17,308 nucleotides of DNA from JBNJEM01 sp051745935. GTDB taxonomy: Bacteria > Planctomycetota > Planctomycetia > Pirellulales > Pirellulaceae. Positions 1 through 6,690 of this stretch are shown one piece after another (position 1 is the first letter of the stretch; every line of letters begins with the position of its first letter). The translations under genes and the position numbers were made by a program. The notes under the pieces were generated by a model that did not search any database, was not told where the DNA came from, and saw nothing but the letters and a program-made list of their open reading frames with translations. The stretch lies in contig JBNJEM010000085.1 in assembly GCA_051745935.1 (NCBI GenBank), positions 1 to 17,308 of the forward strand, given 5' to 3'.

Positions 1-1
1 G

Positions 2-265
2 GCAATGAGCGCGGGTTGTGCGATTATCACGACTAACATATCCGGGAACCGACAGCTCGTTGGCGATTGTGGTGTACTGGTCCAGCCGGGCGAGCTGAAC
101 AGTCTGCGAAACACCGTAGCCGACCTTGCGGCCAATCCGGGGGAATGTGAAAGATTGGGAACTCTGGCAGCGACGCGTGCTCGCCAGCATTACGACTGGT
201 GTGTCATCGGCCAGCGTTATTTGGACCTTTTAGGTGACTTGACGTCGAACAAGAAAGCGGCATGA
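2..265 (+). CDS. GT4-type glycosyltransferase, C-terminal end (5' partial)
   Basis: The reading frame is open from the window edge and ends at 265, so only about 87 C-terminal residues are visible. AMSAGCAIITTNISGN followed by LVGDCGVLVQPGE is the C-terminal nucleotide-sugar-binding signature of GT-B fold family 4 glycosyltransferases, where the usual form is EAMACGxPVVxT...GG..E.v.dg..G.LV.pgd. The rest is the closing helix region (NPGECERLGTLAATRARQHY followed by W), where family members fold back on the N-terminal domain. The donor and acceptor cannot be told from this part. It runs convergently towards the fused glycosyltransferase on the minus strand, about 100 bp away. A weak inverted repeat (TGGTCC 278-283 / GGACCA 295-300) lies between them, but it has no T-run and I do not call a terminator. 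Confidence 0.8.
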   Translation, partial: AMSAGCAIITTNISGNRQLVGDCGVLVQPGELNSLRNTVADLAANPGECERLGTLAATRARQHYDWCVIGQRYLDLLGDLTSNKKAA

Positions 266-367
266 TGCGGATGGCAATGGTCCATGACAAGCCTGGACCA
301 GCCTCGCAAGGGTCTCTTTCACGCTCTTTGGCGTCCGAATCTTGCCGTCAATGCCCGAACGAGGGCG

Positions 368-1690
368 TCAAGAGGGAGAATTGCCGCGGTCGGCGCGATA
401 CCATCGGGTCAGGCGTTCGAGTGAAACGCCGAGATAGTAGCCCAGGATGACTCTCTGATTGATCCAGGTGGCGCGCCAAGGGCCCAACTCTTGCCAGCGG
501 CGACCGGAGGTGGTCACGGGAAGCCTCGCAATCCGGATTTTGCCTCGACGACGAAGCCGGCGGACGAACTCGAAATCCTCCATGATCGGGAGCACCGGAA
601 AACCGCCCAGTTCCTCAAACGTCTCGTTGGAGATAAAGATGCCCTGGTCGCCGTAGGGCATCTGGAAGCGATGCGATCGGATTTGAACGGCCCGTTCAAT
701 CAAACGAAAGGGCAAGCCGGGAGCGTCGATGCGCAGGCGAAACGCCCCGCCCACCACGCCGGGCTCCCGGAGGATCGCCAGCAGCGTGGAGTCGAACGCG
801 GGCGGAACACACGTATCGGCGTGGAGGAACAGCAGGATCGAACCGTGTGCCGTCCGGGCGCCGGCGTTCATTTGAAGGGCACGACCGGGTGGTGCGTGCA
901 GCACCCGACGACCCATTCGCTCCGCTATCTCGGTCGTCCCGTCGTTGCTCCCGCCATCGACCACGATGACCTCAAGGTCCTCGGCCTCGCCCAGGCCACT
1001 TAGAGTGCGGGGAAGATAGTCCGCCTCGTTGAGGGTCGGAATGATCACCGAAATCCGCGTTGTGGACACAGCCGACGGCAATTGTCTTGCACGATGCCAT
1101 ACCGCCAGGTCTTCGGGGCGGTCCACATCGGAAAGCTCCTTGAGAAGAGACACGCTGAAGGCAAGCTCACCGGCACGACGTAAGGTGTCTTCCAAGACCC
1201 GCCGGCTGCCCCAAGGAATGCCGGTGAAGAGTTCCGGCGCGGGGTGCCGCAGGCCGATCAGGTAGTACCCGCCGTCGGCCGCCGGGCCCAGAACGAGGTC
1301 GCGGGTGGCAAGGCGCTCGAAGGACTCGCGGATCAGTTCGGGCGTGATATCAGGACAATCGGTTCCGATAATGACCATCTGCTGGGCGCCCTCACCGAAC
1401 GCCTCCGCGAAGGCTGCCGCCAAGCGGCAGCCGAGGTCTCCCGGATCTTGCGGGCGATACAGGACGCGCCCGCCGAAGCAGGCCGCCATCTTCTCCGCGT
1501 CGCCTCCCTCGAAGCGAACTTCCACGGACATGGGAAAACGCCCGGCAAGTTCCCGAACCCAATCCAGGGTATAACCCGTCATGTTACGCTGTATTTCGGC
1601 AGCGCCTTCGGGCCCCAACGCGGGGATGAGCCGGGTCTTCGTCTTGCCGGGCTCGGGGTATCGCGTGAAGATGGTGAGTCGTCGTTCCAT
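368..1690 (-). CDS. Fused DUF2064 (TIGR04282-like) / GT2 (TIGR04283-like) glycosyltransferase
   Basis: Two enzymes lie in one chain. The N-terminal ~200 residues, from MERRLTIFTRYPEPGKTKTR, are a DUF2064/CofC-like nucleotidyl/glycosyl-transferase-like domain with GTDCPDITPELI and GPAADGGYYLIGLR. The C-terminal ~220 residues are a GT-A family 2 domain: ISVIIPTLNEADYLP, VIVVDGGSNDGT, the FLHADT metal-binding motif, YGDQGIF and PIMEDFEFVRRLRRRG. Public family models call these two domains arsenosugar biosynthesis glycosyltransferases because of their genomic neighbours; the substrate is not shown by the sequence. I chose the ATG at 1690 because the DUF2064 family normally begins there. An in-frame start at 1765 would add 25 residues of no evident homology, and neither start has a strong Shine-Dalgarno. 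A good promoter lies at 1834-1861, so the gene is probably transcribed on its own as well as from upstream. It is the last gene of the minus-strand block. Confidence 0.88.
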   Translation of the reverse strand: MERRLTIFTRYPEPGKTKTRLIPALGPEGAAEIQRNMTGYTLDWVRELAGRFPMSVEVRFEGGDAEKMAACFGGRVLYRPQDPGDLGCRLAAAFAEAFGEGAQQMVIIGTDCPDITPELIRESFERLATRDLVLGPAADGGYYLIGLRHPAPELFTGIPWGSRRVLEDTLRRAGELAFSVSLLKELSDVDRPEDLAVWHRARQLPSAVSTTRISVIIPTLNEADYLPRTLSGLGEAEDLEVIVVDGGSNDGTTEIAERMGRRVLHAPPGRALQMNAGARTAHGSILLFLHADTCVPPAFDSTLLAILREPGVVGGAFRLRIDAPGLPFRLIERAVQIRSHRFQMPYGDQGIFISNETFEELGGFPVLPIMEDFEFVRRLRRRGKIRIARLPVTTSGRRWQELGPWRATWINQRVILGYYLGVSLERLTRWYRADRGNSPS

Positions 1691-1833
1691 CGGCGCGCCG
1701 CATGATTCATCGGATGTGCTGGACCGGTATTGGTCAATTCCAGTCCGCTTCTCGACCGTCGACATCTTCCAACGACGTGATGTCTTTGCACGGGTCGGTA
1801 ACCGGTCGGGCGGGTTCGATCTCGTGGACCGTC

Positions 1834-1861
1834 ATTATACGCGTTCCATTGGTTAGCTCAA
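1834..1861 (-). promoter_or_regulatory. Sigma-70-like promoter upstream of the fused glycosyltransferase
   Basis: On the minus strand a perfect -10 TATAAT (1839-1834) is preceded by a 16-bp spacer and a -35 TTGAGC (1861-1856, four of six consensus bases). It lies about 70 bp upstream of the 1765 start and 145 bp upstream of the 1690 start, inside the gap left after the broken transporter gene. Confidence 0.5.
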
Positions 1862-1893
1862 ATACAGAAACGGCAGCCTCAAGCATCAAAGCA

Positions 1894-2112
1894 TCAAATG
1901 GACCCCAGCCCCCAAAAACCCGCCGCCCCGAGAAGTGCCGCCGTGGGAAGCGTCGTGACCCAAGCAGAAAGGATGGTGGCAATCATTCGTACGCGCGCCT
2001 GCCGGGTGACGGTGCCGATCCCGAACAGCGTTGCCACGCCCTTGAAATTATCGTTCGCGCCGTTGGCATAGGCGAGTGCGAGCACGACGAGGATCAGGAT
2101 TGTGAGAGTCAT
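1894..2112 (-). pseudogene. PiT-family inorganic phosphate transporter with large in-frame internal deletion
   Basis: The 72-residue frame begins like a PiT/Pho-4 permease: a hydrophobic helix followed by YANGANDNFKGVATLFG, the GANDN signature near the N terminus that belongs to Na+ or H+ coupled phosphate permeases. About 15 residues later it reads like the extreme C terminus of the same family, with ATILSAWVTTLPTAALLGAA as the last membrane helix. Whole members have roughly 330-500 residues and ten or more helices, so almost everything between the two ends is missing and the junction stays in frame. It starts 2 bp after the stop of the radical SAM gene, so it would still be translated from that message. 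I call it a pseudogene. A tiny two-helix membrane protein cannot be excluded, but I see no reason to expect transport activity. Confidence 0.72.
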
Positions 2113-2114
2113 GC

Positions 2115-3032
2115 CTATGTCCTTTCACTACAGGTCGAGCCGCAGGCAAAGCATGAGTAGCAGCGGTGATGCTTCAGCCGGACGCGAACGTCGAGGCTTT
2201 CCCGAAGCGTGCCGCCGAGATCGAAGGCTGCGTCATCGTCCACAAGGGTGCAGGCATACACGCCCAGGCGGCCATCCTTCTTGACGATCATCCGGCTGAA
2301 GCTGCACATGTACTCGGCACGCAGTTCGGGCGTTGTGTACGAGGTCATGCAGCTCTCAGTGATCTCCGGGACGTGGGCAATCGACCCGGGCGGAAGAAAA
2401 TCCGGAAACTTCACGATGTGCGGATCTTCGGGCAAGCCGGCTTCTCGGAGCAGCGGCGCGTAGCTTCGGTCCACCGCCTCGAAGTCCTCATCGGGCTCCA
2501 TCAATCGGGCAATCGATACGTCAAATCCTTCCGCATGGAGCAACCCCAGGGTGCGCAGGGCCATGCGGAAGTTCCCTTTGCCGCGGGACTGGTCGTGCAT
2601 GGCCGGATCGGGATGGTCGAGGCTGACGCGGAACGCGAGCGCGTTGGGTTTCTCCTTGAGCTTAATGATCTTGGCCATGCGGTTCAGCAGCGGTTCGGTG
2701 CCGTTGGTGAGCACGAAGCACGGCCGATGCTCCAGGGCGCAATCCAGGATCTCGATGAAATGGGGATTCACCAGCGGCTCGCCTCCGGTGAACGAGAACT
2801 TCTCCACCCCCAGTTCCAGCGCTTCGCCGATGAAGGGCTTCACGTCCTCAAGGGTGATGAACTGAATGCGGTTGTCGCCCGGCTTCGATCCCTCCAGGCA
2901 GAACGGGCAAGCCAGATTGCAGTTGGTGCCCGTGTGAAACCACAACTCCGTGAGGGCCATGCTTTCGATGTAGCCGCGCGTGCCCCCGCCGGAGGTCAAC
3001 AACCAGCTTGCGTCATCGGTTTTCTCACGCAT
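2115..3032 (-). CDS. Radical SAM protein with Cys-rich C-terminal (SPASM/twitch-like) domain
   Basis: The protein has 305 residues. The radical SAM cluster motif CNLACPFC gives C38, C42 and C45 (CX3CX2C), which bind the 4Fe-4S cluster that cleaves S-adenosylmethionine. FSFTGGEPLVNP (GGEP at 83-86) is the SAM-amino-group motif. Further barrel strands follow (PCFVLTNGT, ALAFRVSLDHPD). The C-terminal part has C243, C261 and then C291, C294, C297 and C301 (CX2CX2CX3C), which suggests one or two auxiliary Fe-S clusters as in SPASM or twitch domains. The ATG at 3032 is supported by GGGAGGTG seven bases upstream. The substrate is unknown. It is not ArsS-like in its motif surroundings (no CxHCHVDA), and I cannot assign a pathway. 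Neighbours in the same direction are the MerA-like remnant upstream and the broken PiT gene plus GT fusion downstream. Confidence 0.88.
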   Translation of the reverse strand: MREKTDDASWLLTSGGGTRGYIESMALTELWFHTGTNCNLACPFCLEGSKPGDNRIQFITLEDVKPFIGEALELGVEKFSFTGGEPLVNPHFIEILDCALEHRPCFVLTNGTEPLLNRMAKIIKLKEKPNALAFRVSLDHPDPAMHDQSRGKGNFRMALRTLGLLHAEGFDVSIARLMEPDEDFEAVDRSYAPLLREAGLPEDPHIVKFPDFLPPGSIAHVPEITESCMTSYTTPELRAEYMCSFSRMIVKKDGRLGVYACTLVDDDAAFDLGGTLRESLDVRVRLKHHRCYSCFACGSTCSERT

Positions 3033-3194
3033 TGAAAAACACCTCCCGATGGATACGTGTGAAGTGTACGCCGCAGTGCCGAAGCCACTGGCTCAGGAAA
3101 GTACCACTCTCCGAAAAATGCGGAATTCATTTCCGAGCCGTTCCTTAACGGGTCCAGGCGAGCCATTTCCGAAACAGCGATTTAAGCAAGGGCG

Positions 3195-3510
3195 TCAATC
3201 GCGACCGGTTTCTCCTTCCAGGATGGCACGGTCGACGCGGTCCAACTCCTGGGTGTAGGTTTCGATGGCGATCCCTTGCTTTTCAGCCTCCTTGGGGTAG
3301 AGCCCAACGTGCGCGATCTCCGGCGACGTATACGTACACCAGGGAATCGTTAGCGCACTTGCCTTGGCGCGACCCTTGAACAAGGCGTTTCGAATCACGA
3401 TGCGGGCCATGAAATCGGCCGCGTGAGTAAACTTGTAGCGGGAGCAAACATCGCCGGCGGCGAAGATGCGCGGATTGCCGCGTCCGAAGCTTGTCGTCCA
3501 CCCCCACGCC
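3195..3510 (-). pseudogene. MerA-like pyridine-nucleotide-disulfide oxidoreductase, remnant
   Basis: The minus strand carries an internal piece of a flavin disulfide reductase of the mercuric reductase/dihydrolipoamide dehydrogenase type. GVGVDDKLRT (3510-3481) sits in one frame. NPRIFAAGDV, the FAD-binding motif, then follows in another frame, continuing CSRYKFTHAADFMARIVIRN and the dimerisation-domain start IPWCTYTSPEIAHVGLYPKE. The frame change near 3478-3483 is a frameshift. A stop at 3195 cuts the chain after RAILEGETGRD, where the family normally continues for about 80 more residues with the C-terminal active-site region. The N-terminal FAD/NAD domains and the CxxxxC redox motif are absent. 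With a frameshift and both ends missing, it is a dead fragment. Such oxidoreductases are known neighbours of TIGR04282/TIGR04283 genes. Confidence 0.75.
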
Positions 3511-3609
3511 GGTCATTGGCTCCTCCCGTCGTGAACGCATCTCATTGAACGCCAACGGCATGTCTCCTGACGAGCAAGAGGGCATCCGTGCCCGGGGAAT
3601 TGAAGTTGC

Positions 3610-4017
3610 CTAGCGACTGCCAGATCCCGAACCGTCCGGTTTTCTGCTGCCCGAACCGTCCGGTTTTCTGCTGCCCGAGCCGCCCATCGAGGGCTGGTCC
3701 GACGTGGCCGAAACCTCGTATTTCCCGGGATCCGCCAGGAATTCTTTCCGCTTCTCCTCCGACGGAAACCAATAACGCAGGCCCTTGTGAATGACGGTGA
3801 ACTCGGGTTTGCCCTCGACGGCGAGACGTGCAAGGTTGGCGCTATCCACAACTTTTTCGGCCCGGGAACAAAGATCAGAGAGGAAATCATCCCGTCGCTC
3901 TCCAAACAACCCACCGCCCTGGCGGCTGCCCGCGACCTGGGCAAAGAACTGGGCGATCGCTTGCGCCAATTCGCCGCCGGAACGTGATGCTCTGATCGCG
4001 GGAGTGTGATTTGACAC
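3610..4017 (-). CDS. YHS-like small protein with Gly/Ser/Arg-rich repeat tail
   Basis: The frame gives 135 residues from a GTG at 4017. The central part, KPEFTVIHKGLRYWF followed by SEEKRKEFLADPGKYE, matches the second half of YHS domains (xYxGkxYyFxSeexxkxFlxdPxkY), which occur in metal-handling proteins and copper ATPases. The usual N-terminal CPVT-type cysteine segment is not there and the core has no cysteine, so metal binding by the normal YHS ligands is unlikely. The last ~25 residues are low-complexity and made by a 24-bp tandem repeat (3626-3682) that encodes an eight-residue unit, SRKPDGSG. It starts 30 bp after the AhpD-like gene and is probably in the same transcript. There is no convincing Shine-Dalgarno, so the start is uncertain. 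It could be a decayed gene. Confidence 0.55.
   Translation of the reverse strand: MSNHTPAIRASRSGGELAQAIAQFFAQVAGSRQGGGLFGERRDDFLSDLCSRAEKVVDSANLARLAVEGKPEFTVIHKGLRYWFPSEEKRKEFLADPGKYEVSATSDQPSMGGSGSRKPDGSGSRKPDGSGSGSR
3626..3682. repeat. 24-bp tandem repeat inside the YHS-like gene
   Basis: Two exact 24-bp copies (3626-3649 and 3650-3673) are followed by a diverging partial third (3674-3682). Each unit begins CCCGAACCGTCCGG. The unit is a multiple of three, so copy-number change keeps the reading frame; on the minus strand it adds eight residues (Gly, Ser, Arg, Lys, Pro, Asp) to the tail. Confidence 0.85.
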
Positions 4018-4047
4018 TCTAGGGCACGAACGAGGAGCTTGTCGAAC

Positions 4048-4578
4048 TCAGAAGTCGATGTCCACTTGCAGCGTGTCCAGGAACTTGTTGAACGAGGTGA
4101 AGACTTCCATTACGCCAAGCGCCTCGAGGATCTCCGAGTCCTCAGCGCCGGCCTGGCGAAGCGCCTCGAACCGCGCGTCGGGCACTCGGAGCGGGTCCCG
4201 GTTCGCCTCGCGCGCCAGCTCGATGAGCGCCTTCTCCTTCGGGCTGAAATCGGCGGCGTCAAGGCCCGTCTCCAGCGACGCTATCTCTTCCGCGGACATT
4301 CCCACCGACCGAAGGCCCGCGGTATGGGCCGCCACGCAGTAGGCACAGCTGTTGTCCTTGGACACAAGCACCGCGATCGTCTCCTTCACTTTGCGCGGCA
4401 GCTCTCCTCCCATCATCACGGCCTTGACTTTCTCCCAGTTCGCCTGGAGCAGCGCGGGATGGACCGCGTAGGCGCGGAAGAGGTTGGGAACCCGGCCGAA
4501 GGCGTTTCGGATTTCCTGGAACACTTGGGACACGGCTGGGTCCTCGGAACGTTCATCGACAAGAGGGATTCGTGGCAT
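4048..4578 (-). CDS. AhpD-like / carboxymuconolactone decarboxylase family protein
   Basis: The 176-residue protein has the CMD/AhpD core: KETIAVLVSKDNSCAYCVAA followed by His. This gives C78 and C81 as the redox pair and H85 as the conserved proton relay (CX2CX3H). After it comes the helix AGLRSVGMSAEEIASLETG. Members act as disulfide-based peroxidases or reductases in the cytoplasm; the Glu of the full AhpD relay is not in its usual place, so the exact reaction is open. The N-terminal PLVDE.....VFQEIRNAFGRVPNLFRA is typical of the peroxidase-related subgroup. The ATG at 4578 has GGAG seven bases upstream. CMD/peroxidase-like genes are known companions of arsenosugar-type glycosyltransferases. 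It lies 190 bp downstream of the desulfurase, so it may be read through or have its own promoter. Confidence 0.88.
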   Translation of the reverse strand: MPRIPLVDERSEDPAVSQVFQEIRNAFGRVPNLFRAYAVHPALLQANWEKVKAVMMGGELPRKVKETIAVLVSKDNSCAYCVAAHTAGLRSVGMSAEEIASLETGLDAADFSPKEKALIELAREANRDPLRVPDARFEALRQAGAEDSEILEALGVMEVFTSFNKFLDTLQVDIDF

Positions 4579-4768
4579 CGGCGTCTCCGTTACATGAATC
4601 CAGGCAAGGCCTGAGGCACACCTATTCTATCGTTCGCGCGGAAAAGGCAAAGAGGCCAGAGCGAACCACGATCCGTGTCGGGGCCGCGGCCGGGTAACCA
4701 TACTCCGGCATACCCACGCGGAATTGAGTGTAAGGAACGGCTCCGCGCGGCGCCAACCCACTGTCGTT

Positions 4769-5908
4769 CTAACCGAGAAAGAAAGGGTTTCCAGAAAATA
4801 GGTTCCTGACACCGTTGTCCACGTATTCGATGTCGGCGGATGTCGTGGTTCGCCCCAGACTGAAACGAACCGCGCCCATGCCGACTTCCGGCGAAATCCC
4901 CATGGCTTCGAGCACCGGAGAAAGCGTCACCGCCCCTTCGTGGCAAGCCGAGCCGGTCGAGGCTGCAACACCCTCCAACCGTGAGAGGACCTCCGAGCCG
5001 ACGCGGCCCACAAAGGACACGTTGAGCGTGTTCGGCAGCCGCTTGTCCGGGTGGCCATTGAGAACGACACCGTCGCCAAGCGCGTCCCGCAGCATTTGCC
5101 AGAAGCGATCGCGCAGGTCACGGACGGCCGGCATGCCGATCCAACGTTTTGCCAGTTGGCACGCGGCTCCGAGGCCGACGTCGAGAAGGACGTTTTCCGT
5201 GCCCGCGCGGCGGCCCTTTTCGTGGCCCGCGCCATGCAGGCACGGTTCGATCCGAACCCCGTTTCGAATGTAGAGGGCGCCCACGCCTTTGGGCGCGTAG
5301 ACCTTGTGTCCGGCCACCGACAAAAGGTCCACGCCAAGCTCCTCCACCCGAGTGGAAATCTTACCGACGGATTGGGCGGCGTCGGTGTGGAACAGGATTC
5401 CGCGTTCCCGGGTACTTCGAGCGATCTCGGCAATCGGCTCGATGGTGCCCACTTCGTTGTTCGCGTGCATGATCGTGACCAAAATGGTCCTGCTGGTCAT
5501 TGCGCGGCGTACATCGTCGGGATTGACCAGGCCCGTCCCGTCCACGGGCAAATACGTCACCTCCGCTCCCAGTTTCTCCAAGAACCGGCACGGCTGGATG
5601 GTGGCCGGGTGCTCGATCCGCGTGGTGATGATATGATTGCCCCGCTCGCGCAAGGCGAAGTAGACGCCTTTGATGGCATGGTTGTTCGACTCGGTTCCCC
5701 CGCTGGTGAACACGATTTCTTCCTGGGAACAGCCCAGCAAGTTCGCCACCTGGCCTCGCGCTGTTTCCACCGCTTCCTTCGCCGGCGCGCCGGCCCAGTG
5801 AGTGCTGGACGGGTTGCCGTAGTGCTCGGCCAGATAAGGACGCATCGCGTCGGCGACCTCCGGCGCAATGGGCGTGCTCGCGTTGAAGTCGAGATAGATC
5901 CTTTTCAT
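4769..5908 (-). CDS. Cysteine desulfurase (NifS/IscS-like class V aminotransferase)
   Basis: PLP enzyme of 379 residues that takes sulfur from L-cysteine as a protein persulfide. Visible landmarks are the start YLDFNASTPIAPEV, FTSGGTESNNHAIKG for PLP phosphate binding, H100 in RIEHPA, D176 in FHTDAAQ, the Schiff-base lysine K202 in SVAGHKVYAPKG, RAGTENV at 235-240, and the catalytic loop STGSACHEG with C322. All key residues are present. The ATG overlaps the methyltransferase stop by four bases (ATGA), which indicates translational coupling. The last ~14 residues, after ADIEYVD, do not look like the family and coincide with a repeat-like motif, so the C terminus has probably been replaced. 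In this operon it could feed sulfur to Fe-S assembly, to the rhodanese domain of the regulator, or to a thio-modification; the sequence does not decide which. Confidence 0.93.
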   Translation of the reverse strand: MKRIYLDFNASTPIAPEVADAMRPYLAEHYGNPSSTHWAGAPAKEAVETARGQVANLLGCSQEEIVFTSGGTESNNHAIKGVYFALRERGNHIITTRIEHPATIQPCRFLEKLGAEVTYLPVDGTGLVNPDDVRRAMTSRTILVTIMHANNEVGTIEPIAEIARSTRERGILFHTDAAQSVGKISTRVEELGVDLLSVAGHKVYAPKGVGALYIRNGVRIEPCLHGAGHEKGRRAGTENVLLDVGLGAACQLAKRWIGMPAVRDLRDRFWQMLRDALGDGVVLNGHPDKRLPNTLNVSFVGRVGSEVLSRLEGVAASTGSACHEGAVTLSPVLEAMGISPEVGMGAVRFSLGRTTTSADIEYVDNGVRNLFSGNPFFLG

Positions 5909-6690
5909 GGGTCGAGGCTCACTTTTTCACTCGATTCCGTGACGAGTTGCGTGGTGATCCCGGAGTCCGAAACTGGGGCTCGCGCCCCCGCATTCGCATT
6001 CTTCCGGCCTTCGATCAACAAATACGTGTCCGACTTCAGGAAACGGGCTTTCGAAATCTCGATTCCGTCGCGCTCTTGCAGATGCTCCAGGGTATGACGA
6101 TCGAACCTGGCCCCGTACACCTTCTCGACGAACGGGGTGAACAGCCTCTGACGCCGCAACAGCCGGGGATCCTTGGAGTAGACCATCTCCAGGATCATGA
6201 ATCTGCCGCCCGGCTTGAGGACGCGCTCCATTTCCTCGAGGGCGAGTGCCTGGAGAGGATCTGGAAGGACGCAGAACAGGAAAGTGGCAACGTACCAGTC
6301 AAAATGGTCCGAAGGCCGCTCCGGCAGCCGCGTGGCATCCCGGCAGAGAAGCCTGACCTGGCAAACCGCCCTCTTCGCCCTCTTGGCGGCGATCCTGATC
6401 ATACTCGGACTGAGGTCCAACCCCGTCACGTTGGCCCGAGGGGAATAATGTCGGAGGTTTCGTCCGGTGCCGACCCCCACCTCCAGAACGTTGCCACCCA
6501 AATCCGCCAGCAGCGAAGGGCGCCACTGCCGGTACTGCCGCTCCCAGGGATAGTCCAGGATGTCGTAGAACCAGGAGGTCACCCGGTATTTCCTCGCAAG
6601 GGCACGGGTGGCCTCGTCCGAGGCGCCGTGCTGGCCAGTGCCGGCCGGCTGCGTCTTATCCGCCGTTGCGTTTGCCGATTGTCTACTCAT
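5905..6690 (-). CDS. Class I SAM-dependent methyltransferase (UbiE/PmtA-like)
   Basis: Rossmann methyltransferase of 261 residues. Motif I is VLEVGVGTGRNL (68-79), the acidic ribose-binding residue is D92 in VTGLDLSPSM, motif II is DWYVATFLFCVLPDP, and the post-motif EMERVLKPGGRFMILEM is typical of the methyltransf_11/UbiE group. The YRVTSWFYDILDYPWERQYR lead-in resembles phospholipid and quinone methyltransferases such as PmtA and MenG. The position behind a fatty-acid hydroxylase-type gene makes a lipid or membrane-associated substrate plausible but unproven. The cysteine pattern of ArsM arsenite methyltransferases is not visible. It starts inside the end of the hydroxylase gene (8-bp overlap) with TGGAG upstream of the ATG. 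About 29 residues at the C terminus (after LLIEGRK) look like added low-homology sequence over a GC-rich hairpin at 5975-5988. Confidence 0.85.
   Translation of the reverse strand: MSRQSANATADKTQPAGTGQHGASDEATRALARKYRVTSWFYDILDYPWERQYRQWRPSLLADLGGNVLEVGVGTGRNLRHYSPRANVTGLDLSPSMIRIAAKRAKRAVCQVRLLCRDATRLPERPSDHFDWYVATFLFCVLPDPLQALALEEMERVLKPGGRFMILEMVYSKDPRLLRRQRLFTPFVEKVYGARFDRHTLEHLQERDGIEISKARFLKSDTYLLIEGRKNANAGARAPVSDSGITTQLVTESSEKVSLDP

Noticed and set aside
491..1003. Long plus-strand frame of 170 codons
   Set aside because: It is antisense to the well-supported fused glycosyltransferase and its translation has no domain features.
1734..1886. 50-codon minus-strand frame between the PiT remnant and the glycosyltransferase
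   Set aside because: No homology or Shine-Dalgarno is seen; it spans the TATAAT promoter and shows no coding-like codon pattern.
5051..6097. Plus-strand frame of 348 codons
   Set aside because: It is a shadow of the cysteine desulfurase and methyltransferase genes, whose motifs are all in the minus-strand frames.
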